Assembly (NCBI RefSeq): GCF_002204185.1
Contig: NZ_MXPU01000002.1
Span: forward strand, 124,001-188,000
Origin: Rhizobium esperanzae
Lineage (GTDB): Bacteria > Pseudomonadota > Alphaproteobacteria > Rhizobiales > Rhizobiaceae
Length of the DNA: 64,000 nucleotides
Direction of reading: 5' to 3'
Part shown: in pieces, positions 54,670-64,000 of the stretch
How positions within the stretch are numbered: position 1 is the first letter of the stretch
How the letters are laid out: every line of letters starts with the position of its first letter
Position numbers and translations under genes: made by a program
Notes under the pieces: model-generated
What the model was told of the DNA's origin: nothing
The model's database searches: none
Seen by the model: only the letters and a program-made list of their open reading frames with translations

Positions 54670-57342
54670 TCAGCGGTCGAGGATGTCGCCCTCGGTCGGC
54701 ACGAGGATTTCTCGTTTGCCGGCATGGTTGGCCGGCCCGATGATGCCTTCCTTCTCCATGCGCTCGATCAGCGAGGCGGCTCTATTATAGCCGATACCAA
54801 GTCGGCGTTGGACGTAAGAGGTCGAAGCCTTGCCATCGCGCAGCACGATGGCGACGGCCTGATCATAGGGATCTTCCGAATCCGAAAGGTTCGACGTGCC
54901 GGCCGGACCGCCGCCGCCATAATCGCCATCCTCGTCGTCATCGGCGGTTATCGCATCGAGATATTGCGGCGAGCCCTGCGTCTTCAGGTAGGAGACGATC
55001 TCTTCCACCTCGACATCCGAAACGAACGGGCCGTGGACGCGCTGGATGCGCCCGCCGCCCGCCATGTAGAGCATGTCGCCCATGCCGAGCAGCTGTTCGG
55101 CGCCCTGTTCGCCGAGAATGGTGCGGCTGTCGATCTTCGAGGTGACCTGGAAGGAGATGCGGGTCGGGAAGTTCGCCTTGATCGTGCCGGTGATGACGTC
55201 GACCGACGGACGCTGGGTCGCCATGATCACGTGGATGCCGGCCGCACGCGCCATTTGCGCTAAGCGTTGCACCGCGCCTTCGATGTCCTTGCCGGCGACC
55301 ATCATCAGATCGGCCATCTCGTCGATGATGACGACGATATAGGGCATCGGCTTGAGGTCGAATTCCTCGGTCTCGTACATGGCTTCGCCGGTGTGGCGGT
55401 CGAAGCCGGTCTGCACGGTGCGCGAGATCACTTCGCCCTTCGACAGCGCCTGTTCGACGCGCGTGTTGAAGCCGTCGATGTTGCGCACGCCGATCTTCGA
55501 CATCTTCTTGTAGCGCTCTTCCATCTCGCGCACGGTCCATTTGAGCGCGACGACGGCCTTCTTCGGATCGGTGACAACAGGCGAAAGCAGATGCGGAATG
55601 CCGTCATAGACCGAGAGCTCGAGCATCTTCGGGTCGATCATGATCAGCCGGCACTGTTCCGGCGTCATGCGGTAGAGCAGCGACAGGATCATCGTATTGA
55701 TGGCGACCGATTTGCCCGAACCGGTGGTGCCGGCAACGAGCAGGTGCGGCATCTTGGCGAGGTCGGCGATGACCGCTTCGCCGCCGATCGTCTTGCCGAG
55801 CGCCATGGCGAGCTTGGCCTTGCTGGCGTCGAAATCCCGCGACGCGATCAATTCGCGGAGAAAGACGGTCTCGCGTGTCTGGTTCGGCAGTTCGATGCCG
55901 ATCGCGTTGCGGCCGGGAACGACAGCGACGCGGGCGGCAATGGCGCTCATCGAGCGGGCGATATCGTCGGCCAGGCCGATGACGCGCGACGATTTGATGC
56001 CGGGCGCCGGCTCCAGTTCGTACAGCGTGACGACGGGGCCCGGGCGGACGTGAATGATTTCACCCTTGACGCCGAAATCCTCCAGCACACCCTCGAGCAT
56101 GCGGGCATTCTGCTCCAACGCATCCGCCGACAGTGTTGAATCGCGCACCACGTTCCGTGGCTCGGCGAGCAAGTGCATCGAGGGAAGCTGGAAACCCTCG
56201 GGACGAATGAACGAGCCCTGCGCTTCCCGCTCGACACGGGCGCCGGGCTTCGGACGCGTGATCGCCGGGACGACGCGAGGTTCCGGTTTTGCGGTGGCTT
56301 TTGCCGGCGCACGGATCATCCAGTCGTCGTCATCCTCGTCGGGCAGAATGTCGGCCGGACGCGGCGGCATGTCGGTATCGAAGGGCGGATCGTCGTCCTC
56401 ATCGTCGTCATCGATGGAAAGCGACGGCGCGGCGACGACGCGGCGGGGCGAAGTCGAACGCGGCTCCATCGATGGCTCCAGGCGCTCGCCGCGAACGGCC
56501 GGCGCTTTGGCGCGGACCGGTTCGTTCAGCGTGCCGAATTCATCGTCGTTGAAATCATAGGGCGATTCGAAATCGCCCTGGCGCCGCTGGCGCGGTCCCA
56601 TGCCGAACAGCCGGCGCAGCCGGCCCTGGCTCATGAACCAGGCATGCGTTATGGCGCCGCTGAACGCAACCCAGCGCGATTCGTCCTCGTCCTCGTCTTC
56701 GTCTCCGACCACCCGCGCCTTGCTTGTTGTCTCGACGTAATCGTCCTCGATTTCGTCATCGGCGTCACTGCGGCCGACGAGGCCTGACGCGAAGAGCATC
56801 ATCCACGCGGTCGGCACGGCAAAAATGCAGCCAACGGCCATGGCGAAGGTGCCGGTGGGATAGGCACCGACGAAGAGTGCGGGAAAGCGCAGGATCATGT
56901 CGCCGACGACGCCGCCGATACCGTTCGGGATCGGCCAGGTGAGCGGCGGCGGAAAACAGCCGATGACGGCGGAAGACAGAATCGAACCGGCCAGCCAGGC
57001 GCCGATGCGGGCGGGGATGCGGTTGAAGCTGCGGCCCGAGATCATCGTCAGCGCCCAGGCGACGATCGGCAGCATCGACACGACGCTGGCAAGCCCGAGG
57101 AACTGCATGACGATATCGGCAAAGGCAGCGCCGCTGTAGCCGAGGATATTCGTCGGCAGGTTGGCGGTGGCGTAGGAATAGCTCGGATCGGCGACGTTCC
57201 AGGTCGCCAGCGCCGCGACGCAGAACGCCAGCAGCAGAAAGATCGCAAAGCCGATGAGCGCCTGGATCTGCCGCAGCATGAATGCCGAGAAGGAGAACCG
57301 ATCCGGACGGCCATCCATCGCCGGCGACGTGCTTCTTGCCAT
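54670..57342 (-). CDS. ftsK: DNA translocase FtsK
   Basis: An 890-residue septal DNA pump. The N-terminal membrane domain (about 20-200) has four or five helices, followed by an acidic Pro-rich linker (about 205-400) and the motor, with Walker [13 protein letters not shown] near residue 540 and Walker [14 protein letters not shown]. The C-terminal gamma domain [37 protein letters not shown] recognises polar sequences. ATG 57342 was chosen; an ATG at 57468 would add 42 residues not seen in the family. Confidence 0.97.
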   Translation of the reverse strand: MARSTSPAMDGRPDRFSFSAFMLRQIQALIGFAIFLLLAFCVAALATWNVADPSYSYATANLPTNILGYSGAAFADIVMQFLGLASVVSMLPIVAWALTMISGRSFNRIPARIGAWLAGSILSSAVIGCFPPPLTWPIPNGIGGVVGDMILRFPALFVGAYPTGTFAMAVGCIFAVPTAWMMLFASGLVGRSDADDEIEDDYVETTSKARVVGDEDEDEDESRWVAFSGAITHAWFMSQGRLRRLFGMGPRQRRQGDFESPYDFNDDEFGTLNEPVRAKAPAVRGERLEPSMEPRSTSPRRVVAAPSLSIDDDDEDDDPPFDTDMPPRPADILPDEDDDDWMIRAPAKATAKPEPRVVPAITRPKPGARVEREAQGSFIRPEGFQLPSMHLLAEPRNVVRDSTLSADALEQNARMLEGVLEDFGVKGEIIHVRPGPVVTLYELEPAPGIKSSRVIGLADDIARSMSAIAARVAVVPGRNAIGIELPNQTRETVFLRELIASRDFDASKAKLAMALGKTIGGEAVIADLAKMPHLLVAGTTGSGKSVAINTMILSLLYRMTPEQCRLIMIDPKMLELSVYDGIPHLLSPVVTDPKKAVVALKWTVREMEERYKKMSKIGVRNIDGFNTRVEQALSKGEVISRTVQTGFDRHTGEAMYETEEFDLKPMPYIVVIIDEMADLMMVAGKDIEGAVQRLAQMARAAGIHVIMATQRPSVDVITGTIKANFPTRISFQVTSKIDSRTILGEQGAEQLLGMGDMLYMAGGGRIQRVHGPFVSDVEVEEIVSYLKTQGSPQYLDAITADDDEDGDYGGGGPAGTSNLSDSEDPYDQAVAIVLRDGKASTSYVQRRLGIGYNRAASLIERMEKEGIIGPANHAGKREILVPTEGDILDR

Positions 57343-57482
57343 GTGTCTAACCCGTCCACTGCCTGAGGGCATGCGAATCACCGAAGCTTCGCCATGCCAA
57401 AATGCGTCCGCTCCATCTAACCAGAACGAGGTTAAAGCGATGTTAACCATGCGTGCCGGGAGGCGCATCCACCCCAGAAAAG

Positions 57483-57512
57483 AAAAAAGCCCGAACCTTG
57501 GGAGGTCCGGGC
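57483..57512 (-). terminator. terminator of glnK-amtB
   Basis: The stem GCCCGAACCT (57489-57498) / AGGTCCGGGC (57503-57512), with one A/C mismatch and a four-base loop, and the A run at 57483-57488 giving a U tract on the minus strand. Confidence 0.85.
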
Positions 57513-57554
57513 CAAATGCGGCTTATGGTTAGATAGGCCGCGACGGGCCGTGAA

Positions 57555-57579
57555 GCGGCGCCCGTCTGCCGGGCGCCGC
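57555..57579 (-). promoter_or_regulatory. strong hairpin just after amtB
   Basis: A perfect 10 bp stem GCGGCGCCCG (57555-57564) / CGGGCGCCGC (57570-57579) with loop TCTGC lies 11 bp past the amtB stop and before the U-tract terminator. It probably stabilises the 3' end or backs up termination. Confidence 0.7.
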
Positions 57580-57590
57580 AAACTTTATGA

Positions 57591-59018
57591 TCAGGAGGCG
57601 TGGTAGGCGGCTTCGCCGTGGGTCGAAAGGTCGAGACCTTCGCGCTCGGCTTCGACGCTCACGCGCAGGCCGATGACGACGTCGACGATCTTGTAGAGGA
57701 TCGCCGAACCGATGCCCGACCACAGGAGGGTCGTGAGAACGCCCTTCGCCTGGTTCAGGACCTGGGTTGCCGTGCCGGCATAGGTGGCGGCGAAATCAGC
57801 CGTCGAATAGTCGACGATGCCTGCACCGCCCAGCGCCGGGTTGACGAGGATGCCGGTGCCGAGAGCGCCGATGATGCCGCCGACGCAATGGACGCCGAAG
57901 ACGTCAAGGCTATCGTCATAGTTGAACTTGTTCTTCACCACGTCGACGAAGAAGTAGCAGATCGGCGAGACGACGAGGCCGAGAACGATCGAGCCCATCG
58001 GGCCGGCAAAACCAGCGGCCGGGGTGATGGCGACGAGGCCTGCGACAGCGCCGGAAGCACCGCCCAGCATCGAGGCCTTGCCACGGGCAAGGCTTTCGAC
58101 GATGCACCAGGACACCGCGGCGGCAGCCGTCGCGACGAAGGTGTTGATCATCGCAAGCGATGCGTAGCCATTGGCCTCGAGGTTGGAGCCGGCGTTGAAA
58201 CCGAACCAGCCGACCCACAGCAGCGAGGCACCGACCATGGTCAGCGTCATCGAATGCGGAGCCATGATTTCCTTCTTATAGCCCGTGCGCTTGCCGAGCA
58301 TGATGGCGCCGACGAGACCGGCGATACCGGCATTGATGTGGACGACCGTGCCGCCGGCAAAGTCGATTGCGCCGTAAGAGAAGATCAGGCCGGCCGGTGC
58401 GCTGTAGGAGCTCGGGCCGCCCCAGAACCAGACCATGTGCGCCATCGGGAAGTAAATGAAGGTGACCCACAGCACGACGAAGAGCATGACGGCCGAGAAC
58501 TTGACGCGTTCGGCGAAGGCGCCGACGATCAGGCCGGGCGTGATGCAGGCGAAGGTCATCTGGAAGACGATGAAGGTGTATTCCGGAATGGCGACGCCCT
58601 TCGAGAAGGTTTCGGCGAGCGACGATGTGTTGACGCCGGCAAGGAAGGCCTTGGAGAAACCGCCGATGAAGCTGTTTAGCGAGCCGCCGTCGGTAAAGGC
58701 GAGCGAATAGCCGTAAGTCACCCAGATCAGCGACACGACGGCCGTGATCATGAAGACCTGCATCAGCACGGAGAGCATGTTTTTGGCGCGTACGAGACCG
58801 CCGTAGAAAAGCGCAAGGCCGGGGATGGTCATCAGAAGGACGAGCGCCGAGGAGACGAGCATCCAGGTATTGTCACCCTTGTCCATGGTGAAGGCAGGAG
58901 CAGCGGCGGCAGCGGCTGGCGCAGCAGTCTCCTGCGCAAAAGCGACGGCCGGCGCAAGAAGCGCGGCCGATGCTGCGCCGATGCGCGCAAAGGTGGAAGA
59001 AAACTTCGAGATTGACAT
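57591..59018 (-). CDS. amtB: ammonium transporter AmtB
   Basis: A 475-residue ammonium channel with a signal-peptide-like N-terminus (cleaved near VAFAQE) and eleven helices. Signatures: ALFYGGLVRAKNMLSVLMQ, HMVWFWGGPS, IDFAGGTVVHINAGIAGLVGAIMLGKRTGYKKE and GGIIGALGTGILV, with the twin pore histidines expected in VHINAG and VHCVGG. It is the second gene of the glnK-amtB operon, 27 bp after glnK, and its activity is blocked by unmodified GlnK. Confidence 0.96.
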   Translation of the reverse strand: MSISKFSSTFARIGAASAALLAPAVAFAQETAAPAAAAAAPAFTMDKGDNTWMLVSSALVLLMTIPGLALFYGGLVRAKNMLSVLMQVFMITAVVSLIWVTYGYSLAFTDGGSLNSFIGGFSKAFLAGVNTSSLAETFSKGVAIPEYTFIVFQMTFACITPGLIVGAFAERVKFSAVMLFVVLWVTFIYFPMAHMVWFWGGPSSYSAPAGLIFSYGAIDFAGGTVVHINAGIAGLVGAIMLGKRTGYKKEIMAPHSMTLTMVGASLLWVGWFGFNAGSNLEANGYASLAMINTFVATAAAAVSWCIVESLARGKASMLGGASGAVAGLVAITPAAGFAGPMGSIVLGLVVSPICYFFVDVVKNKFNYDDSLDVFGVHCVGGIIGALGTGILVNPALGGAGIVDYSTADFAATYAGTATQVLNQAKGVLTTLLWSGIGSAILYKIVDVVIGLRVSVEAEREGLDLSTHGEAAYHAS

Positions 59019-59045
59019 TGGAAAAAGCTCCTTGATCTGCCGTTC

Positions 59046-59402
<357 letters not shown>

Positions 59403-59467
59403 TTATCCTCGGCGCGGAGCCGACTCTCCTTGCCGCTGACGTTCCTGAACAGCGACCGGCGATATAC

Positions 59468-59484
59468 ATTCAAAGGACGTGCCA
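59468..59484 (-). promoter_or_regulatory. sigma-54 (RpoN) promoter of glnK-amtB
   Basis: On the minus strand TGGCACG (59484-59478), four bases, then TTGAA (59473-59469) fit the -24/-12 consensus TGGCACG-N4-TTGCW with one mismatch. A start near 59457 would leave a leader of about 70 nt before glnK. The AT-rich stretch above (59485-59606) is where NtrC sites would be expected; I found no clear TGCACC/GGTGCA pair. Confidence 0.8.
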
Positions 59485-59606
59485 GATTCGAAGCCGAAGT
59501 TAACTTATTGAAAAATAAATGTTATAATTGGAGGTGCCAATAAACAGGCAATTGACCGACCGATAAGCGCACAAATAATACGCAAATTTGCAAATATGCC
59601 TGTTAT

Positions 59607-60491
59607 TTATTCATTTGCCTTTTTCCGAATCAATCCTTCTTGGGCGACGGATGCGATCAACACACCCGTTCGCGTGAACAGGCTCCCGCGAGTCAATCCC
59701 CTGGCGCCCGAAGCCGAGGGGCTGTCCTGCGTATAGAGCAGCCAGTCGTCGAGCTTGCAGGGCCGGTGGAACCACATGGAGTGATCGAGACTTGCCACCT
59801 GCAGGCTCTGGTCGAAGATGGACGTTCCGTGGGCATAAAGCGACGTATCGAGCAGTGTCATGTCTGAGAGATAGGCAAGCACCGCAGCCTGATAGAGCCG
59901 GTCATCGGGAACCGGACCGGTGGCGCGCACCCAGACGTCCTGCCGGGGGTCGAGCTTCCTGTCGGAAAAATAATGGGTCAACGAGACGGGGCGGATCTCG
60001 ATCGGCCGCTCGCGCTCCCAGTATTTCCGGATCGCATCCGGCGCATGCGCGAGATATTGCTCCTTGATCTGCTGTTCGCCGAGCAGTTCTTCGGGCATCG
60101 CCACCTCGGGCATGGCGATCTGGTGGTCGAAGCCCGCTTCCTCCACCTGGAAAGAAGCCGACAGGGCGAAGATCGCCTTGCCGTGCTGGATCGCAACGAC
60201 GCGCCGAGTGTTGAAGCTCGATCCGTCGCGGATGCGCTCCACCTGGTAGATGATCGGCACCGAGGGATCGCCGGGGCGCATGAAATAAGCGTGCAGCGAG
60301 TGCACGAAGCGCTCGGCCTCGATGGTGCGCTGCGCCGCCATCAGCGCCTGGCCGATGACCTGGCCGCCGAAGACCCGCTGCCAGCCGGCCTGCGGACTGC
60401 GTCCACGGAAGATATCGACCTCGATCGGCTCCAGGTCGAGCGTCGCAAGCAGCCTCTCCACCGCCGACGGTCCGTTTGTTTCGCGCGTCAT
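59607..60491 (-). CDS. tesB: acyl-CoA thioesterase II
   Basis: A 294-residue double hot-dog thioesterase that hydrolyses acyl-CoA. Signatures: GWQRVFGGQVIGQALMAAQRTI, FVHSLHAYFMRPGDPSVPIIYQVERIRDGSSFNTRRVVAIQHGKAIFALSASFQ, and LDHSMWFHRPCKLDDWLLYTQDSPSASGARGLTRGSLFTRTG. The Asp, Gln and Ser/Thr catalytic set of TesB lies in these. ATG 60491 was chosen. It is upstream of glnK-amtB on the same strand; glnK, amtB and tesB are neighbours in many proteobacteria. Confidence 0.95.
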   Translation of the reverse strand: MTRETNGPSAVERLLATLDLEPIEVDIFRGRSPQAGWQRVFGGQVIGQALMAAQRTIEAERFVHSLHAYFMRPGDPSVPIIYQVERIRDGSSFNTRRVVAIQHGKAIFALSASFQVEEAGFDHQIAMPEVAMPEELLGEQQIKEQYLAHAPDAIRKYWERERPIEIRPVSLTHYFSDRKLDPRQDVWVRATGPVPDDRLYQAAVLAYLSDMTLLDTSLYAHGTSIFDQSLQVASLDHSMWFHRPCKLDDWLLYTQDSPSASGARGLTRGSLFTRTGVLIASVAQEGLIRKKANE

Positions 60492-60575
60492 TTTGTATGT
60501 CTCCCGGCGGTAGGAAGTGAAGTTGCGATGATCTATATAGATCACATCTGAGGCACAAGGTACGGGAGCGGCGTG

Positions 60576-61790
60576 ATGCTTGATATGCTGGTTGTGGGCG
60601 GGGGCTATGTCGGCCTTTCCGCTGCCGTTGCGGTCAAGCAGGCAGCACCGCATCTGAAAGTCTCGGTGGTCGAAGCCGCACCCGAGCATGTCTGGAAAAA
60701 GGATGAGCGCGCTTCCGCCGTCATCGCTGCCGCCGCAAAGATGCTCGAAATCTTCGGCATCTGGACCGAGATCGAGCCGGAAGCTCAGCCGATCACCAAG
60801 ATGATCGTGACCGATTCCCGAACCTCCGATCCGGTCCGTCCGGTTTTCCTGACCTTCGACGGCGAAGTGGCCGAAGGCCGGCCTTTCGCTCACATGATTC
60901 CGAATGTCGCCATGGTCGCAGCGCTTCGCGGCGCCTGCGAACGGCTCGGTATCGACATACGCCACGGACTGAGCGCGACCGAACTCAAAACCCACGACAG
61001 CCATGCCGGCGTCACGCTTTCGGACGGCAGCACCCTGGAATCCCGGCTGGTGGTTGCCTGCGACGGCGTGCGCTCGAGACTGCGCGATCTCGCCGGTATC
61101 AGGACCGTCACCTGGGACTACGGCCAGTCCGGCATTGTCGCGACCGTCGAACATGAGCGGCCGCATGACGGCTGTGCCGAGGAGCATTTCCTGCCGGCCG
61201 GCCCCTTCGCCATCCTGCCGCTCCCGAACAACCACTCCTCGCTCGTCTGGACGGAACGCACGCATGATGCCGACAGGCTGGTTGCCGCCGACGATCTGAT
61301 CTTCGAGGAGGAACTGGAACGCCGCTTCGGTCACAAGCTCGGAGCGCTGAAGGTCATCGGCGACAAACGCGCCTTTCCGCTCGGCCTGACGCTTGCCCGC
61401 TCCTTTGTCGCTCCGCGTCTAGCGCTGGCCGGCGACGCCGCGCACGGTATCCACCCGATTTCGGGACAGGGCCTCAATCTCGGCTTCAAGGACGTGGCGG
61501 CGCTCGCCGAAACGATCGTCGAGGCAGACCGCCTCGGCCTCGACATCGGCTCGATCAACATCCTCGAGCGTTACCAGACCTGGCGGCGCTTCGACACCTT
61601 CCGTATGGGAGTGACGACCGACGTGCTGAATCGGCTTTTCTCCAACGACGCAATGCCGATCCGTATCGCTCGCGATGTCGGTCTCGGCATCGTCGACCGG
61701 CTGCCGCGCCTCAAATCCTTCTTCATCAGCCAGGCGGCCGGAACAGCGGCAAAGGATAATCCGCGGCTGCTGGCCGGCCAGACGATTTAG
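60576..61790 (+). CDS. UbiH/COQ6 family FAD-dependent hydroxylase
   Basis: A 404-residue flavoprotein monooxygenase likely to act in ubiquinone ring hydroxylation. The FAD fold begins MLDMLVVGGGYVGLSAA (GxGxxG-like), CDGVRSRLRDLAG is the DG motif, and GDAAHGIHPISGQGLNLGFKDVAALAE is the conserved GD motif. ATG 60576 lies seven bases after GGGAG. Which ring position it hydroxylates cannot be told from the sequence; alphaproteobacteria vary in this set of enzymes. Confidence 0.93.
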   Translation: MLDMLVVGGGYVGLSAAVAVKQAAPHLKVSVVEAAPEHVWKKDERASAVIAAAAKMLEIFGIWTEIEPEAQPITKMIVTDSRTSDPVRPVFLTFDGEVAEGRPFAHMIPNVAMVAALRGACERLGIDIRHGLSATELKTHDSHAGVTLSDGSTLESRLVVACDGVRSRLRDLAGIRTVTWDYGQSGIVATVEHERPHDGCAEEHFLPAGPFAILPLPNNHSSLVWTERTHDADRLVAADDLIFEEELERRFGHKLGALKVIGDKRAFPLGLTLARSFVAPRLALAGDAAHGIHPISGQGLNLGFKDVAALAETIVEADRLGLDIGSINILERYQTWRRFDTFRMGVTTDVLNRLFSNDAMPIRIARDVGLGIVDRLPRLKSFFISQAAGTAAKDNPRLLAGQTI

Positions 61791-61805
61791 CCGAATTCGG
61801 AGAGG

Positions 61806-61994
61806 CTATTCGTCGAGGCGGCGGGCCTCGGACACCAGCATGATCGGAATGCCGTCGCGGATCGGATAGGCAAGCTGCGCCTTTTTCGAGACGAGCTCAT
61901 TGTGTTCGCGATCATAGGAAAGCCGGCCCTTGGAGAGCGGACAGACCAGGAGCTCCAGCAGTTTCGGATCGACGCGGCTCAGTTTTTCGTCCAT
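61806..61994 (-). CDS. Trm112 family protein
   Basis: A 62-residue protein of the Trm112/YcaR family: [53 protein letters not shown]. The bacterial versions keep only part of the zinc-binding set (one Cys is visible, in VCPL). Trm112 activates methyltransferases in eukaryotes and archaea; its bacterial role is open. It is 9 bp downstream of the LON-domain gene on the same strand. Confidence 0.9.
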   Translation of the reverse strand: MDEKLSRVDPKLLELLVCPLSKGRLSYDREHNELVSKKAQLAYPIRDGIPIMLVSEARRLDE

Positions 61995-62003
61995 GGCCGC
62001 AGT

Positions 62004-62675
62004 CTACTGCAGAACGGTATCGGAGTCACCGAAGACCCGCGCCAGCACGATTTCGGTAATTGCGATCAGCGTCTCGGCCCGTGTCTTCAGGTCAGGCGCC
62101 TCCAGGAGCGCCTGCTTTTCAGCCGGCCCGAACGGCGACATCATGGCAAGTGAATTGACGAGCGTCAGGTTGCTGGCCCGTTCGACGCTCTCCCAGTCGG
62201 CCTCCAGCTTATTGGCATCGAGGTAGGCCTTGAAGGCGGTCAGCAACGCCGTGCGGTCAACCCCCTCCTCCTCGTTCTCAGCCGAAAGATCGGCAATGAA
62301 GGGCGCGATGCGGAAGGTGCGGAAAGGATCGCTGGTCACCTTCTCCTCCAGCAGCCGGAAGCGGCAGACGCCGGTCAGCGACACGATATAGCGCCCGTCG
62401 CCGGTCTCGGCAAAGGAGGTGATGCGGCCGAGGCAGCCGACGGCGGCAAGATTGTGCTCGCCGCCCTTGTCCTCATGTTCGCCGAGTGCCGGCTGGACCA
62501 TGCCGATCAGCCGGTTTCCGGCAAGTGCCGCATCCAGCATCGCCAGATAACGCGGCTCGAAGATGTTGAGGGGAAGCTGCCCGGCGGGCAGGAGGAGGGC
62601 CCCGGTCAAGGGGAAGACGGCGATCGCATCAGGCAGATCGCCTGGCTTCAGGTATCTGGCATTACCGACTTGCAT
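62004..62675 (-). CDS. LON N-terminal (substrate-binding) domain protein
   Basis: A 223-residue protein consisting of a Lon protease N-terminal-like domain without ATPase or protease parts: IAVFPLTGALLLPAGQLPLNIFEPRYLAMLDAALAGNRLIGMVQP and VGCLGRITSFAETGDGRYIVSLTGVCRFRLLEE are the core blocks. Function unknown. ATG 62675 (MQVGNARYL) was preferred to 62690. It sits between the CnoX-type gene and the Trm112 gene, probably in one operon. Confidence 0.92.
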   Translation of the reverse strand: MQVGNARYLKPGDLPDAIAVFPLTGALLLPAGQLPLNIFEPRYLAMLDAALAGNRLIGMVQPALGEHEDKGGEHNLAAVGCLGRITSFAETGDGRYIVSLTGVCRFRLLEEKVTSDPFRTFRIAPFIADLSAENEEEGVDRTALLTAFKAYLDANKLEADWESVERASNLTLVNSLAMMSPFGPAEKQALLEAPDLKTRAETLIAITEIVLARVFGDSDTVLQ

Positions 62676-62764
62676 GAAACCGTCCCGCATTCTGGTGGAC
62701 GGGCATGCCCGTCCTGACGAGAATGTGGTGCCCTCGCCCGAAAACGCAAGGGCGAATATACATC

Positions 62765-63739
62765 TTAAGAGAACAGCATTGCCGAAAGCTTGCGCCGGGC
62801 GGCAACCGTCGCCGGATCCTTGAAACCCCAGACCTCGAAGAACTGCAGCAGTTGCCGGCGGGCGCCGTCATCGTCGAAGGCGCGATCCTTGCGCATGATA
62901 AAAAGCAGATGTTCGGCGGCTTCCTCCCGCCGGCCTTCGACATTGAGGATTTTCGCGAGCTTCAGCCGCGCCTCGTGATGATCGGGATTGGCAGCCAGTT
63001 CACGCTCGAGCGCGACGGGGTCGCCGAGCTTGCGCGCTTCCTCGATCTGGTCGAGCTTCTTCAACACCCCCTGAATGCCGGCGTCTTTCGCCAGCTCCTC
63101 CGGCAGATCAGTCAGCGTTTCGCGCGCCCGCTGATGCTGGTTTGCGGCGATCATGCATTCGGCCATTCCGGCAAGCGCCTTGGCATTCTCGGGATCCGCC
63201 TGCATGACGGCGCCGTAGAGCTGCGCGGCCTCGTTGATATTGCCGGCGGCGAGCATCTCTGTCGCTTCCGTCAGCACCGCCTCGATCTCGGCCGCCTCGT
63301 CGGCGCCGGCCGGACCGGCGATTCGGTCGATGAACTGGCGAATCTGGGTCTCCGGCACCGCGCCCATGAAGCCGTCGGCCGGACGGCCATTGACGAAGGC
63401 AATGACGGCAGGAATTGACTGGATTCCGAGCTGGCCGGCAATCGAGGGATGGTCGTCGATGTTCATCTTGACCAGCCGAACGCGGCCCTTGGCCTCGTTG
63501 ACCACCTTCTCCAGGACTGGCGTCAGTTGCTTGCAGGGACCGCACCAGGGTGCCCAGAAATCGACCAGCACCGGCTGATTGCGCGACGCCTCGATAACGT
63601 CCTTGCCGAAATTCGCAGTTGTCGTGTCCGTGATGTAGCTGCCGGTCGCAGCCGCCGCTTCCGGCTGAGCGCCGAAGCTTGCCGTTGCCGACATCTGATT
63701 TCCGAAGGAACCGTTATAGGGGTTGTTGCTGCCGCTCAT
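62765..63739 (-). CDS. thioredoxin-TPR co-chaperone (CnoX/YbbN type)
   Basis: A 324-residue protein with a thioredoxin domain (about 40-150) followed by TPR helices. The active site is Cys66-Gly-Pro-Cys69 in FWAPWCGPCKQLTPVLE, and cis-Pro is in IQSIPAVIAF. The C-terminal tetratricopeptide part (YGAVMQADPENAKALAGMAECMI..., RLKLAKILNVEGRREEAAEHLL) matches CnoX/YbbN, which protects clients from over-oxidation and passes them to chaperones. ATG 63739. It heads the CnoX-LON-Trm112 unit. Confidence 0.93.
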   Translation of the reverse strand: MSGSNNPYNGSFGNQMSATASFGAQPEAAAATGSYITDTTTANFGKDVIEASRNQPVLVDFWAPWCGPCKQLTPVLEKVVNEAKGRVRLVKMNIDDHPSIAGQLGIQSIPAVIAFVNGRPADGFMGAVPETQIRQFIDRIAGPAGADEAAEIEAVLTEATEMLAAGNINEAAQLYGAVMQADPENAKALAGMAECMIAANQHQRARETLTDLPEELAKDAGIQGVLKKLDQIEEARKLGDPVALERELAANPDHHEARLKLAKILNVEGRREEAAEHLLFIMRKDRAFDDDGARRQLLQFFEVWGFKDPATVAARRKLSAMLFS

Positions 63740-63795
63740 AGGTATCTCCCGCCGCGCCGATCCTGCCGGCATCATTGTAGCGCTAAAATCGTATG

Positions 63796-64000
63796 TCAGG
63801 ACGTCACTTTCAAGACAAGCGGCTTATGTCCCGTCGCTTCCATGAAACGAACGAGGTCATCGCTCGCAATCGATGTCGTCGCATCGTTTGTGAGCGGATG
63901 GCAGTTGACGATCTTCTCTTCCATCAGATCGGCATCGAGCACGAAGGTGACATTTCCTGCCGCATCGTTGATCGCGCCGAAGGCGGTGACCGCGCCCGGA
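63796..64000 (-). CDS. prolyl-tRNA deacylase (YbaK/PrdX type), 3' part only
   Basis: The minus strand from the window edge encodes SGAVTAFGAINDAAGNVTFVLDADLMEEKIVNCHPLTNDATTSIASDDLVRFMEATGHKPLVLKV and stops at 63796-63798. This is the C-terminal ~67 residues of an aminoacyl-tRNA editing domain of the PrdX/ProXp class, which removes alanine mischarged on tRNA-Pro. The G-x-V-x-x-F-G motif and C/N-H-P-L block are family marks. The N-terminus lies beyond the window. Confidence 0.88.
   Translation of the reverse strand, partial: PGAVTAFGAINDAAGNVTFVLDADLMEEKIVNCHPLTNDATTSIASDDLVRFMEATGHKPLVLKVTS

Noticed and set aside
60492..61334. Long upstream extension of tesB (frame open to 61334)
   Set aside because: It lies antisense to the UbiH-type gene; TesB homology begins at 60491.

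Overview
This 64 kb window is a gene-dense, GC-rich piece of core chromosome from an alphaproteobacterium of the Rhizobium etli / R. leguminosarum type. That placement is inferred from gene families (DUF2794, DUF1223, IalB-type secreted protein, ECF sigma factor, 896-residue AcnA, long FtsK with few membrane spans, P-II/AmtB pair behind a -24/-12 promoter), from gene order (ftsK-lolA-xth; ffh-chorismate mutase-rpsP-rimM-trmD-rplS; acnA divergent from ccmABCDG) and from short palindromic intergenic elements of the kind known in rhizobia. I saw no rRNA, tRNA, CRISPR array, transposase, phage or plasmid gene.

Layout. 1-7 kb: truncated MFS transporter, YggT/YggU pair, pyrophosphatase, GNAT enzyme, TypA and an M3 peptidase. 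7-15 kb is the most accessory-looking part: a small frameshifted gene, two LysE-type exporters, an Ohr peroxidase with small secreted or membrane proteins, a LysR regulator divergent from a DMT transporter, argG and an SDR. 15-18 kb: an ABC importer (ATPase, permease, binding protein) of the TrpXYZ-like class. 18-30 kb: rlmN, an IalB-like protein, an orphan ECF sigma factor, small enzymes (PhhB, LMW-PTP, ThpR, TesA), a LolD/FtsX-like ABC pair, and a Bax-inhibitor-1 gene with a structured leader. 30-41 kb: aconitase, the ccmABCDG cytochrome c maturation operon, a DUF2585/IspZ/FtsY block, then dapF-mtaB.

41-50 kb holds the protein export and translation cluster (ffh, chorismate mutase, rpsP, rimM, trmD, rplS), an amino-acid ABC pair without its ATPase, and leuC. 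50-57 kb: aldo/keto reductase, L,D-transpeptidase-like protein, OmpR-type response regulator, cyclic-nucleotide-binding protein, xth, lolA, ftsK. 57-64 kb: amtB-glnK nitrogen operon with a good RpoN promoter, tesB, a UbiH-type hydroxylase, Trm112, a LON-domain protein, a thioredoxin-TPR chaperone (CnoX type) and the 3' end of a prolyl-tRNA deacylase gene.

The most interesting signals are in DNA structure rather than new gene families: (i) two inverted copies of a ~45 bp double-hairpin repeat lying in frame inside the ftsY linker; (ii) several mosaic palindromic elements sharing a GTG...GCGGTT core, including a 123 bp unit with near-perfect terminal inverted repeats; (iii) a promoter-plus-terminator unit upstream of ffh that looks like a ~95 nt small RNA or attenuator; (iv) a leader upstream of the Bax-inhibitor gene with two mutually exclusive pairings, probably the ybhL motif; (v) a -24/-12 promoter for glnK-amtB; (vi) a one-base frameshift in a small gene. 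No clearly new multi-gene system was found.
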